DNA of 64,000 nucleotides from Novosphingobium cyanobacteriorum (lineage in GTDB: Bacteria; Pseudomonadota; Alphaproteobacteria; Sphingomonadales; Sphingomonadaceae). Made by a program: the position numbers and the translations under genes. The notes under the pieces were generated by a model, which saw only the letters and a list, made by a program, of their open reading frames with translations, was not told where the DNA came from and did no database searches. Below are positions 20,129 to 29,110 of the stretch, in pieces (within the stretch, counting starts at the first letter, position 1; each line of letters starts with the position of its first letter). The DNA is taken from positions 229,411 to 293,410 of the forward strand of contig NZ_JAROCY010000004.1 in assembly GCF_029436685.1 (NCBI RefSeq), read 5' to 3'.

Positions 20129-21634
20129 ATGACGATGATTTCGCGTAACCGCGCCATGCTGCTTGCCGCCACGATGATGGCGCTGCCGGCTGCGGCGCAG
20201 GCCAGGCCGACCGCGCACGAGGCAGAGCTCGAAGCCCGCATCGCCAGGCTCGAAGCGCAGGTTACACAGATGGCCGGCGCGCTGCAGGCCGCGCAGGCGC
20301 AGCAGGCCCAGGCTGCCACGCTGGCCAGCGCGGCACAGGCGCGCAGCGACGAGGCCGTGGCCAGCGCAGCGCAGGCAACGGCCAAGGTCGCCGCGCTTGA
20401 GGCGAAGCCCGCACCTGCGCCGGCCGAAGGCTTCCGTTCCGGCAACACCACGATCCGGCTGGGCGGATACCTGAAGATGGTCGCGTCGAGCAGCCACTTC
20501 AGCAACGGATCGGTGCCCACCAACATGCTGGGCCGCGATTTCTACCTGCCGCAGACCATTCCCACCACGCCGGGCGGCCGCGGATCGACCACGCAGGATT
20601 TCACCGCCAAGCAGACCCGCCTGTGGCTCAACCTGGACTCGCAGGTGGCCGGCCACACAGTGAAGGGCTACCTCGAAACCGATTTCCAGACGACGGCGGA
20701 CGCGGTGCAGAACGTGCCCGGCGGCGGCACCCAGCGCACCACCAACGGCTATACCCTCGCGCTGCGCCGCGCCTTCCTGCAGGTGGACCGCTTCACCTTC
20801 GGCCAGGACTGGACCACGTTCCAGTACGTGGCGGCCCTGCCCGAGACGACCGACTACGTCGGCGGGGCGGAAGGCACCGTGTTCGTCCGCCAGCCGCTGA
20901 TCCGCTATTCGCATCCGCTGGCCAAGGGCCTGACCCTGCATCTCAGCGCCGAAAACCCCGAAAGCGCGCTGGTGACCGCAGGCTCCACCGCCACGCTCGA
21001 AAGCGGCACCGACCACCTGCCCGATTTCGCCGCACGGCTGGCCTGGACGGGCAAGCGGGCCGAACTGTCGCTGGCCGGCCTCGCGCGCCAGGTCCGTGGC
21101 GAAAGCAACGGCAGCGCACTGGTCAACAACGTGGCGAGCACCGGCGCGGTCGGTACTGGCGTCACCGCCACCGGCCTCGGCGCCAGCGTGGGCGGCAAGC
21201 TGTTCCTCAACGACGCGAAGACCAGCGACATCCGCTTCATCGCCACCTATGGCCAGAACATCGGCCGCTACGTGGGCCTGAACTTCAGCCCCGACGCGGT
21301 CTACAACCCCGCCACCAACCGCCTGACCGACGTCACCACCTTCGCCGCGCTCGCCGCCGCGCGCCTTTCGCTCACTTCGGCGTTGCGGGTCAACGTGATG
21401 GGCAGCTACCAGCATGTGGGGTACGACAAGGCGCTGGCCCTCGCCAGCGTCTCGGGCCTCAACCGTGAAAGCTGGAGCGGGGCGGTCAACCTGTTCTACA
21501 CGCCGGTGAAGGGCATCGACCTGGGGGTGGAATATCGCCACGGCAAGCGCACCGTGTTCAACGCCACGCAAGCCGGCGGCACCGCCAGCGGCACGCTCGA
21601 CCGCGTGGAGATCGCCGCGAAATACAGCTTCTGA
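20129..21634 (+). CDS. DcaP-like trimeric outer-membrane porin
   Basis: 501 aa with signal peptide (cleavage near AAAQARP), a ~70-residue Ala/Gln/Glu-rich coiled coil (ELEARIARLEAQVTQMAG) and a beta-barrel starting at IRLGGYLKM and ending in VEIAAKYSF with the terminal Phe. This layout is that of the DcaP family, whose studied members pass dicarboxylates and other small anions. AAGGAGAGG lies 8 nt before the ATG. It is first of three plus-strand genes with an MHS transporter and prpE, so it probably admits short-chain carboxylates. Confidence 0.85.
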   Translation: MTMISRNRAMLLAATMMALPAAAQARPTAHEAELEARIARLEAQVTQMAGALQAAQAQQAQAATLASAAQARSDEAVASAAQATAKVAALEAKPAPAPAEGFRSGNTTIRLGGYLKMVASSSHFSNGSVPTNMLGRDFYLPQTIPTTPGGRGSTTQDFTAKQTRLWLNLDSQVAGHTVKGYLETDFQTTADAVQNVPGGGTQRTTNGYTLALRRAFLQVDRFTFGQDWTTFQYVAALPETTDYVGGAEGTVFVRQPLIRYSHPLAKGLTLHLSAENPESALVTAGSTATLESGTDHLPDFAARLAWTGKRAELSLAGLARQVRGESNGSALVNNVASTGAVGTGVTATGLGASVGGKLFLNDAKTSDIRFIATYGQNIGRYVGLNFSPDAVYNPATNRLTDVTTFAALAAARLSLTSALRVNVMGSYQHVGYDKALALASVSGLNRESWSGAVNLFYTPVKGIDLGVEYRHGKRTVFNATQAGGTASGTLDRVEIAAKYSF

Positions 21635-21657
21635 AAGATCATAACGGGAGAGGACCG

Positions 21658-23421
21658 ATGGTTCACCACGATACGGCGGAGGAATACGCCGTCCTGCCAC
21701 GGCACCACGTGGCCACGCATGACGAGAAACTGATCATCACCGCGTCCTCGCTGGGCACGGTGTTCGAATGGTACGATTTCTACCTCTACGGCCTGCTCAC
21801 CGCGATCATCGCGGCGCAGTTCCTCACCGGGCTCAACCCCACCACCTCGTTCATCATGGCGCTGCTGGTCTTCGCGGCGGGCTTCATCGTGCGGCCCTTC
21901 GGCGCGCTGGTGTTCGGCCGCATCGGCGATCTCGTCGGCCGCCGCTACACCTTCATCATCACCCTGCTGGTGATGGGGCTGTCCACCTTTCTCGTCGGCT
22001 GCCTGCCCACCTACAAGACGGTCGGCGTCGCCGCGCCGATCATGCTGGTGGTGCTGCGCATGTTCCAGGGCCTGGCGCTGGGCGGCGAATATGGCGGCGC
22101 GGCGACCTATGTGGCCGAACATGCCCCTGCCGGAAAGCGCGGGCTCTACACCAGCTGGATCCAGATCACCGCCACCGCCGGCCTCGCCATGGCGCTGCTG
22201 ATCGTGATCACGGTGCGCTCGCCCGTCACCGGCGTGGGTGAGGAGGCGTTCAAGGAATGGGGCTGGCGCGTGCCCTACCTGCTTTCGGGCCTGTTCCTGA
22301 TCGTGGGCCTGTGGCTGCGGCTGAAGCTGCACGAAAGCCCGGTGTTCCAGAAGATGAAGAGTGAAGGCACCGCCTCGAAGGCCCCGCTGACCGAAGCCTT
22401 CGGCCAATGGAAGAACCTCAGGATCGTGCTCGTCGCGTTCTTCGGCGCCATCGCCGGCCAGGCGGTCGTGTGGTACACCGGCCAGCTCTACGCCATGTAT
22501 TTCCTTGAAAAGATGCTCAAGGTCGATGGCCTCACCGCCAACACCCTGATCATCATCGCGCTCGCCTGCGCCACGCCGTTCTTCCTGTTCTTCGGCTGGC
22601 TGTCTGACAAGATCGGGCGCAAGAAGATCATCCTCACCGGCTGCGCGCTGGCCACGGTCACGCTGTTCCCCGCGTTCCACGCGCTGACCACGGCGGCCAA
22701 CCCCGCGCTAGCCAGGGCGCAGGCGACCGCGCCGGTGGTGGTCACCGCCGATCCGGCCGAATGCTCCTCGCAGTTTGATCCGGTGGGCGCCAACAAGTTC
22801 GACACCACCAGCTGCGACATCGTGAAGAACGCCCTCGCCAAGGCAGCGGTCAATTACAAGAACGTCGCGGCCCCGGCCGGCACGCTCGCCACCGTCACCG
22901 TGGGCACGGACGTCTTCACCGCGCCCGATCCAAAGGTGCTGGCCGGAGACGAGCGCAAGGCCGCCATCGCCGCCTTCACCGCCAGGGTCGTCGGCGCACC
23001 CGCTGTCCCGGCCAAGCCCGCTGCCGATGGCAAGCCGGCCACCGAAGCCAAGCCCGCGGTTGTGGGTGAACTGCAGAAGGTGGGCTACCCGGCCAAGGCC
23101 GATCCGGAACAGATCAACAAGCCGCTGGTCGTGGCGATCCTGTTCTACCTCGTGCTGCTGGTGACCATGGTCTATGGCCCCATCGCGGCGCTGCTGGTCG
23201 AACTGTTCCCCAGCCGCATCCGCTACACCTCCATGTCGCTGCCCTATCACATCGGCAACGGCTGGCTGGGCGGGTTGCTGCCGGCGATCGGCTTCGCCAT
23301 GGTGGCCGCCAACGGCGATATCTACCACGGCTTCTGGTATCCGGTGGCGGTGGCTGCGGCGACCTTCGTCTTCGGGCTGCTGTTCCTGCCCGAAACCTAC
23401 AAGCGCAATATCGACGACTAA
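21658..23421 (+). CDS. MHS-family MFS carboxylate transporter with a central insertion
   Basis: 587 aa. Metabolite:H+ symporter signatures: ASSLGTVFEWYDFYLYG at TM1, RPFGALVFGRIGDLVGRR, GLALGGEYGGAATYVAEHAP and FGWLSDKIGRKK. Typical MHS proteins have about 430-450 residues; the excess is a ~130-residue hydrophilic block (~350-480) between membrane segments of the second half. The block is Ala/Pro/Lys-rich, has two Cys (AECSSQF, TSCDIV) and a low-complexity stretch (PAVPAKPAADGKPATEAKP), and is probably periplasmic. Twelve membrane helices surround it. Location between DcaP and prpE suggests acetate or propionate import. Confidence 0.88.
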   Translation: MVHHDTAEEYAVLPRHHVATHDEKLIITASSLGTVFEWYDFYLYGLLTAIIAAQFLTGLNPTTSFIMALLVFAAGFIVRPFGALVFGRIGDLVGRRYTFIITLLVMGLSTFLVGCLPTYKTVGVAAPIMLVVLRMFQGLALGGEYGGAATYVAEHAPAGKRGLYTSWIQITATAGLAMALLIVITVRSPVTGVGEEAFKEWGWRVPYLLSGLFLIVGLWLRLKLHESPVFQKMKSEGTASKAPLTEAFGQWKNLRIVLVAFFGAIAGQAVVWYTGQLYAMYFLEKMLKVDGLTANTLIIIALACATPFFLFFGWLSDKIGRKKIILTGCALATVTLFPAFHALTTAANPALARAQATAPVVVTADPAECSSQFDPVGANKFDTTSCDIVKNALAKAAVNYKNVAAPAGTLATVTVGTDVFTAPDPKVLAGDERKAAIAAFTARVVGAPAVPAKPAADGKPATEAKPAVVGELQKVGYPAKADPEQINKPLVVAILFYLVLLVTMVYGPIAALLVELFPSRIRYTSMSLPYHIGNGWLGGLLPAIGFAMVAANGDIYHGFWYPVAVAAATFVFGLLFLPETYKRNIDD

Positions 23422-23433
23422 AGTCAGGGTTCC

Positions 23434-23463
23434 GCCACGTCTTGCCCTGGGTCAAGGCGTGGC
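23434..23463 (+). other. hairpin between the MHS transporter and prpE
   Basis: Arms GCCACGTCTTG (23434-23444) and CAAGGCGTGGC (23453-23463) form an 11-bp stem with one G-U pair and an 8-nt loop. No T-run follows. It may stabilise the upstream mRNA end or lower prpE expression. Confidence 0.5.
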
Positions 23464-23511
23464 GGCAGTCCTCCGGGCAAGACTCGGGCAAACGAAACGA
23501 TCAGGGGATGG

Positions 23512-25395
23512 ATGATGAGCGAAGCCTACTCCCGCGCATGGCAGGGCAGCATCTCGGATCGGGAAGCGTTCTGGTCCGCCGCCGCCGGCGCGCTCGATTG
23601 GTTCACCGCCCCCGCCGCCGCCCATGATCCGGAAAAGGGCTGGTTTCCCGGCGGTTCGCTCAACACCTGCCACAACTGCCTCGATCGCCATGTCGCGGCA
23701 GGCCGGGGCGATGCCATCGCGCTCGCCTATGACAGCCCGGTCACCGGCACCATCAGGCGCTACAGCTATGCCGAACTGCTCGAAGAGACCGGGCGCGTCG
23801 CGGCGATGCTGGCTGCGCTCGGCGTGGGCAAGGGCGATCGCGTGGTCATCTACATGCCGATGATCCCCGAAACGGTCTTCGCCATGCTCGCCTGCGCGCG
23901 GCTGGGCGCGATCCATTCGGTTGTGTTCGGCGGCTTCGCTCCGCTGGAACTGGCCAAGCGCATCGATGATGCCACGCCGCTGGTCGTCCTCACCGCATCG
24001 TGCGGGATCGAAGGATCGCGCACCATCGCCTACAAGCCCATGGTGGACGAGGCGCTGCGCCTTGCCGACCACCAGGTCGAACGGGTCGTGCTGCTGCAGC
24101 GTGAACAACTGCGCGGCGATCTGGGCGGGCCGCGCGACGTGGATTGGCAGGCGCTGCGCACGGCCACGCTGGGCGCTCCCGCGCCCGCGCCGGTGCCGCT
24201 CGCCTCCGACGATCCGCTCTATATCCTCTACACCTCGGGCACCACCGGCACGCCCAAGGGCGTGGTGCGTGAAAACGGCGGCCATGCCGTGGCGCTGGCC
24301 TGGTCGATGACCAACATCTACGGCATTTCCGCAGACGATACCTTCTGGGCCGCGTCCGACGTGGGCTGGGTCGTCGGCCACAGCTACATCGTCTATGCCC
24401 CGCTGCTGGTGGGGGCGACGACGGTGCTGTTCGAAGGCAAGCCCGTCGGCACGCCCGATCCCGGCACGTTCTGGCGGGTGATCGACCGGCACGGGGTGAA
24501 GACCTTCTTCACCGCGCCCACCGCGATCCGCGCGGTGCGCAAGGAAGATCCGGATGCCACCTTCCTGAAGGACATCGGCACCGGCGATTGCCGCGCCATC
24601 TTCCTCGCCGGCGAACGCGCCGACCCCGACACAATCGGCTGGCTGGAAGACAAGAGCGGCCTGCCGGTGATCGACCACTGGTGGCAGACCGAGCTGGGCT
24701 GGCCCGCCATCGCCTCGTGCTTCGCGCTGGGGGACCTGCGGCGCAAGCGCGGCAGCGCCGGCTTCCCCGTGCCGGGCTACGAATTCGCGGTGCTCGATGA
24801 AAGCGGCCACCCTGTCGAGCCGGGCCACAGCGGCGCGGTGGTGATCCGCGAACCGCTCGCCCCCGGCGCCTTCCGCACCTTGTGGAACAACCACGCCGGC
24901 TTTGCGAAGAACTTCGCCACCTTCCCCGGATGGTACGAAACGGGCGACGCCGGCTTCATCGACGATGAAGGCTTCGTCCACATCATGGGGCGCACTGACG
25001 ACATCATCAACGTCGCGGGCCACCGCCTGTCCACCGGGCAGATGGAGCAGATCGTCGCCAGCGTCGATGGCGTGGCCGAATGCGCGGTGATCGGCGCGGA
25101 AGACGCGATCAAGGGCATGATCCCCGTTGCCTTCGTGGTCGCCCGCGCAGGCGCGAACGAAGCCGCGCTGCACGACGCCGCCATCGCCGCCGTGCGCGCC
25201 GAACTCGGCGCGGTGGCCGCGCTGAAGACCTGCTACGTGGTGCCGCAGCTGCCCAAGACCCGGTCCGGCAAGATCCTGCGCAACCTGCTGCGCAAGATCG
25301 TGAATGGCGAGGACTTCACCACGCCGCCGACGATCGAGGACCCGGGCGTACCGGCGCTGCTGGTGGACGCGGTGCGAGGGAAGCTGCCGGCCTAG
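23512..25395 (+). CDS. prpE: propionyl-CoA synthetase (PrpE-like)
   Basis: 627 aa. ANL-family acyl-CoA synthetase with YTSGTTGTPKGVVRENGGHA, DHWWQTELGWPAIA, YETGDAGFIDDEGFVHIMGR and the catalytic lysine in [16 protein letters not shown]. The N-terminal block (AWQGSISDREAFWSAAA) and NTCHNCLDRHV are those of PrpE rather than Acs. It would activate propionate (and acetate less well). ATG 23515 is an alternative start. It is downstream of the DcaP porin and MHS transporter on the same strand and converges on the J-like gene, overlapping it by 4 nt at the 3' ends. Confidence 0.9.
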   Translation: MMSEAYSRAWQGSISDREAFWSAAAGALDWFTAPAAAHDPEKGWFPGGSLNTCHNCLDRHVAAGRGDAIALAYDSPVTGTIRRYSYAELLEETGRVAAMLAALGVGKGDRVVIYMPMIPETVFAMLACARLGAIHSVVFGGFAPLELAKRIDDATPLVVLTASCGIEGSRTIAYKPMVDEALRLADHQVERVVLLQREQLRGDLGGPRDVDWQALRTATLGAPAPAPVPLASDDPLYILYTSGTTGTPKGVVRENGGHAVALAWSMTNIYGISADDTFWAASDVGWVVGHSYIVYAPLLVGATTVLFEGKPVGTPDPGTFWRVIDRHGVKTFFTAPTAIRAVRKEDPDATFLKDIGTGDCRAIFLAGERADPDTIGWLEDKSGLPVIDHWWQTELGWPAIASCFALGDLRRKRGSAGFPVPGYEFAVLDESGHPVEPGHSGAVVIREPLAPGAFRTLWNNHAGFAKNFATFPGWYETGDAGFIDDEGFVHIMGRTDDIINVAGHRLSTGQMEQIVASVDGVAECAVIGAEDAIKGMIPVAFVVARAGANEAALHDAAIAAVRAELGAVAALKTCYVVPQLPKTRSGKILRNLLRKIVNGEDFTTPPTIEDPGVPALLVDAVRGKLPA

Positions 25396-27146
25396 AACGT
25401 CTGCAGGATAGCGCCGCGTTCCGGTCCCTTCCAATCGAGCGTGGCCCGCAGCAGGGCACGCGTGACGGCACATTCCTCTGCTGGCCCGGCCTTGTGCGAC
25501 ATTGCGGCTGCAACGGTTTTCTGGGGCAGGCCGGTCGCTTCCATCACTTCCCCGACCAGCTTGCCGGGGACGGACGCCGAGGTCGGTTTTGACGGCTGCG
25601 GTGTGTCGAGCTTACCCGTTTCGGCCATCCGCACGGCCAGCGCCTGTTCCTTGCGCAGGACTTCGTCGGAAAGGGTCACCTGGCCGATATCGAGCGACTT
25701 CAGGTAACCGGCACAGGCCTCCGGACCTTTCCTGCTGACGGCGTCGATCCGGGCAAGGTGAAGCTGCAGGTCTTGTTCAAGCAACTGCGCGTCCTTGCGG
25801 CCATTCAGGAACACGCGGCGGCGGATGAAGTCGGTGGTGGATTGGGTCGCCTTCTCCGGCGTAGCCCCGTTGGAAAGCTCCGAACGGAAGCGCGCCTCGA
25901 AAGCGGAAGCCACGCTGATCTGCTTCTCGCGCAGCCACTGGATTGTCTTGTCCGGCCCGAACGCGGCGTGGACCGCCATGGCGAGTTGTTCGTTGTATTT
26001 TGGATCGATGGGCGCTTGATAGGCAGGCGGTTCAAGAAGCGGATTCTGGGTGTTCCGATCGCCGTTGTGTGACCAGCTAAAGTAGTACTGCGCACAAAGT
26101 ATGAGGCCGACACCCAGCAGGCGAAGTGGGAAGGTAAGGATCGAGTAGTCAGGCTTTTGCTCCCACGAACTGACCCGCTGCTGATCGAGATGGCCTTCGA
26201 GCTCGGGAAAATGCCTGCGGATTCCGGCCAGCAGTTCGTTGATGCGCTTGCGACTTGTTCCAACCCGTTGATACCATTTCGACCAGCCCGCCCGCTGCAA
26301 TTCGACCCATGCCTTGTGCAGGGGGTGGTCGGGCAGTTCCACCTTCTGCTGGAAGCGCAGGCCGCGCAGGCGGGTGTTGAGCCAGGCGATGGAAGGGCGT
26401 TCGCCCAGCTGGCCGCGCTCGCTTTCCCAGCCAAAGGCGGCGGCGGTCTCTTCCAGCAAGGGGGCGCTGCGCGGCCATGTGCCGGCCAGCAGGTCGGCCA
26501 GCCAGTCCTCGATCTGGCCGTGGAGCGATAGGTCGGCCTGCGCCGCATCCGCCAGCATCATCCGCAGGCAGCGCAGCGCGCGCGCCTCCTCGGCGTCATC
26601 CATCGCCGGGGCGGGGTCTTCCTCGCTGTGCAGCAGCCGGGCCAGTTCGCGATCGGGCCGTTGCAGCAAGGTGACGTCGGTGGGGGCGGCGCTCGCCAGC
26701 ACCGGCGGGCCGCCAGTGGCCTCGCGCGCGCCGGGCGGCGCATCGGGGGCGGTCAGTTCCGCCTGCGGTTCCGGCGCGGCATCGGCCGGCGGCAGGCTGC
26801 CCGCAAGGATCGCACTGCCTTGGGCGGGAGGATCATGCGGCAGCAGCGGGGCGGCGTAGGCCCATGCACCGCACGTTTCCTGCGGCTCGGGGGCGGGTTG
26901 CTGCGCGTCGTCCTCGATGGCTGTGGCCGGCGCATCCCCTGCCGCATCGGCTTGGGCGGCTGCGGCCTTGGCGCTGCGCAGCGCGATGTCCCGCGCCGCG
27001 CGCAGGCGGGCGTAGGCTTCGGGATCAGCGTCGACATCCAGCGCTTTCAGCTTCGCCGCATAGGCCTTGCGGATCGCCGGCGTATCGGCCCCGGCCTTCA
27101 GGCCGAGCAGGCGCAGCGCGGCGGAGGGCGAAAGGTACGGCGTCAC
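25392..27146 (-). CDS. J-like co-chaperone of HscC, HPD-less
   Basis: 584 aa from GTG 27146, which overlaps the hscC stop (GTGA); the frame is open upstream inside hscC but lacks J homology there. Residues ~5-50 resemble a J-domain (AALRLLGLKAGADTPAIRKAYAAKLKALDVDADPEAY, written here as the helix II/III region). The HPD tripeptide is absent and replaced by a DADPEAY-type loop, as in the DjlB/DjlC-like group I know from HscC loci. A Pro/Ala-rich linker follows, then a helical region, one membrane helix (~345-365, FPLRLLGVGLILCAQYYF) and a C-terminal domain with Cys in ACAGYL. Probably tethers HscC to the inner membrane. Confidence 0.75.
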   Translation of the reverse strand: MTPYLSPSAALRLLGLKAGADTPAIRKAYAAKLKALDVDADPEAYARLRAARDIALRSAKAAAAQADAAGDAPATAIEDDAQQPAPEPQETCGAWAYAAPLLPHDPPAQGSAILAGSLPPADAAPEPQAELTAPDAPPGAREATGGPPVLASAAPTDVTLLQRPDRELARLLHSEEDPAPAMDDAEEARALRCLRMMLADAAQADLSLHGQIEDWLADLLAGTWPRSAPLLEETAAAFGWESERGQLGERPSIAWLNTRLRGLRFQQKVELPDHPLHKAWVELQRAGWSKWYQRVGTSRKRINELLAGIRRHFPELEGHLDQQRVSSWEQKPDYSILTFPLRLLGVGLILCAQYYFSWSHNGDRNTQNPLLEPPAYQAPIDPKYNEQLAMAVHAAFGPDKTIQWLREKQISVASAFEARFRSELSNGATPEKATQSTTDFIRRRVFLNGRKDAQLLEQDLQLHLARIDAVSRKGPEACAGYLKSLDIGQVTLSDEVLRKEQALAVRMAETGKLDTPQPSKPTSASVPGKLVGEVMEATGLPQKTVAAAMSHKAGPAEECAVTRALLRATLDWKGPERGAILQTF

Positions 27147-28849
27147 AGCGGCGCGCTCGCGTCGATGGTGTCGAGCCGCTCGGTCAGCACCTGCCGCGCT
27201 TCGGCGATGCGGCGGTGGTCCTGTGATTCCAGCGCCCCGGCAAAGTCGGTGATCCACTGGCCGACGATGCGGCGTTCGTCGCCGATGAAGTCCTCATAGG
27301 CGCGTTCGGCGCGCGCCATCAGCGCCACGTTCTCCGCCTCCTCGCGCGGGTGGAACTTCAGCTTGGCCAGCTCGGCGCGGCGGGCGGCGATCTCCTTTTC
27401 CGAAGGCCGGTCGGCTTCGTCCACGATCACGATGTTCCGGGTCAGGCCCGTCTGGTTCACCGTCACGTCGACTTCGAGCAGCCCGCTGCTGTCATAGGTG
27501 AAGCGCACGTCCGCCGTGGCCTCCCCCGCCGGGCGCGGCGGCACCGGCACCTTGATCGACCCGAGCAGGATGTTGCCCGAAACCTCGCGCGCTTCGCCCT
27601 GGTAGATGTTGAACAGGATTTCCTTCTGGTTGTCCTGCACCGTGCGGTAATTGCCCATGCGGCTGATTGGCACTGGCGTGTTGCGGTCGATGATGGGGGA
27701 AAACACCCCGTGGTGATAGCCGCCGAACTGGTCGCGCTCGATCGTGTCCACGCCCAGGGTGAAGGGGCATACGTCCGAGATGCGGATTTCCTCCAGCGCG
27801 GCGTCGCGCGCGGCAAGCCCCGCCTGGATCGCCGCGCCGAGCGCCACTGCATGGTCGGGGTGGACGGTGCTGTTGGGAAAGCGGCCGAACATGCGGGTGA
27901 TCGCCTTGCGCACCACCGGCATGCGCGTGGCCCCGCCCACCAGCACGATGTCGCCCAGCTCTGAAACCTCGAACGCGCAGTCGCGCAGCGCACGCACCAC
28001 CGGTTCGCGCAGGCGGCGCAGCAGCGCCTCGCAGGCCCGTTCAAAGGCATCGGCGGTAACAGGCGCTTCCAGCCTGCGATCGTCGATTGTCACCGCGAAG
28101 GTGGCGTTGTCCGCGGTCGACAGCTGCCGCCGCGCAGCTTCGGCGGCACGCAGCAGCATGGCTTCGCGCCGCGGCGCATCAAGCTTGGCTAGCAGGCCTT
28201 CCGGGTCCACCAGCGGCTTCATCAGCGCCGCCAGCACCTCGTTGAAATCGTCCCCGCCCAGCCGGTTGTCGCCGGCCGAGGCGCGGACTTCGACCACCCC
28301 TTCGAACTTCTCGACGATCGAGACGTCGAAGGTGCCGCCGCCCAGGTCGAAGACCAGGAACGGCTCCCGGTCCTCCTGGTCCTGCAGCCCGAACGCCAGC
28401 GCCGCGGCCGTCGGCTCGTTGATCAACCGCCGCACCTCCAGTCCCGCCAGCTCCCCGGCGCGGCGGGTGGCCTTGCGCTGGCGGTCGTTGAAATAGGCCG
28501 GCACGGTGATGACCGCCTCAGTCGGGCGCGAACCGGTGTGCGCCTCCACATCATCGCACAGCGATCGCAGTACGAGCGCCGAGAGATCCTCGGCCCGCCA
28601 TTCCTTTCGGGCCAGCAGAACTTCACGATCGTTGCCCATATTGCGCTTGAAGCTTATGGCGGTGTTGGCTGGGTCGGTTGCCATCCGGTCCAGCGCCGCA
28701 GCGCCCACCAGGGTGGCGCCATCGCGGGACATCGAGATGGCTGAAGGGGTCAGCAGTTCGCCGAGCGCATTGGGCACGAGGTGGGGCACACCATCCTGCC
28801 ACACGGCGACGGCGCTGTTGGTGGTGCCAAGGTCGATACCGACAATCAT
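27143..28849 (-). CDS. hscC: HscC-type Hsp70 chaperone
   Basis: 568 aa from ATG 28849; AAGGGGG lies 11 nt upstream. An in-frame ATG at 28870 would add seven residues before the conserved IVGIDLGTTNSAVAVW and is less likely. Full nucleotide-binding domain (AVITVPAYFNDRQRKATRRAG, FDLGGGTFDVSI, VGGATRMPVVRK) and a shortened substrate-binding domain (~365-500), without the DnaK C-terminal lid tail or EEVD. The length (DnaK ~640) and the linked J-like gene, 4-bp overlap, fit HscC. HscC acts in stress responses and has its own J partners. Confidence 0.9.
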   Translation of the reverse strand: MIVGIDLGTTNSAVAVWQDGVPHLVPNALGELLTPSAISMSRDGATLVGAAALDRMATDPANTAISFKRNMGNDREVLLARKEWRAEDLSALVLRSLCDDVEAHTGSRPTEAVITVPAYFNDRQRKATRRAGELAGLEVRRLINEPTAAALAFGLQDQEDREPFLVFDLGGGTFDVSIVEKFEGVVEVRASAGDNRLGGDDFNEVLAALMKPLVDPEGLLAKLDAPRREAMLLRAAEAARRQLSTADNATFAVTIDDRRLEAPVTADAFERACEALLRRLREPVVRALRDCAFEVSELGDIVLVGGATRMPVVRKAITRMFGRFPNSTVHPDHAVALGAAIQAGLAARDAALEEIRISDVCPFTLGVDTIERDQFGGYHHGVFSPIIDRNTPVPISRMGNYRTVQDNQKEILFNIYQGEAREVSGNILLGSIKVPVPPRPAGEATADVRFTYDSSGLLEVDVTVNQTGLTRNIVIVDEADRPSEKEIAARRAELAKLKFHPREEAENVALMARAERAYEDFIGDERRIVGQWITDFAGALESQDHRRIAEARQVLTERLDTIDASAPL

Positions 28850-28992
28850 GCGCGCATTGTCCCCCTTCATTTCGCTGTGGAATCGAGATGCCCAATCGGT
28901 GGCGAGCGTGCAAGGCCGGGTGGAGCCTTAAACAAATTGTCGCCCGTTTTGATGTACCTGAATCGGTCCGAAAAGACCGGTAATCAGGGAAA

Positions 28993-29004
28993 AACAGCGC
29001 TACC
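28993..29004. promoter_or_regulatory. candidate upstream auxiliary LacI-family operator
   Basis: AACAGCGCTACC matches the operator GATAGCGCTACC at 10 of 12 positions, with AGCGCTACC intact. Its centre is 80 bp upstream of the main operator of the oxidative xylose operon. It is the weakest of the three sites around this promoter. Confidence 0.45.
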
Positions 29005-29034
29005 GGGAGCACGTTGCGGCCCATGATGATTTGC

Positions 29035-29054
29035 AATAACGCAGACTTGATCTC
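29035..29054. promoter_or_regulatory. 20-nt element shared with the lacI/porter region, copy 1
   Basis: AATAAMGCAGACTTRATYTC: this copy and 35038-35057 agree at 17 of 20 positions. It lies 18 nt upstream of the main operator. It could be part of the promoter or a second regulator's site. Confidence 0.5.
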
Positions 29055-29072
29055 GCCGTGTTGTCGCATTAA

Positions 29073-29084
29073 GGTAGCGCTATC
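29073..29084. promoter_or_regulatory. LacI-family operator before the oxidative xylose operon
   Basis: GGTAGCGCTATC with the perfect core TAGCGCTA, identical or reverse-complementary to the sites at 35095, 43412 and 61922. It ends 26 nt before the xylX start, so a bound repressor would sit at or just after the promoter. It resembles Caulobacter XylR boxes as I recall them. Confidence 0.88.
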
Positions 29085-29110
29085 AAAACGAGAGCTTGGG
29101 GGATGTACTG

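Noticed and set aside
23452..25473. A 673-codon minus-strand frame opposite prpE
   Set aside because: Shadow of prpE. Composition is skewed and there is no motif.
25392..27257. A longer J-like protein starting at 27257
   Set aside because: The first 37 residues lie inside hscC, have no J similarity, and GTG 27146 has the coupled GTGA start seen elsewhere in this window.
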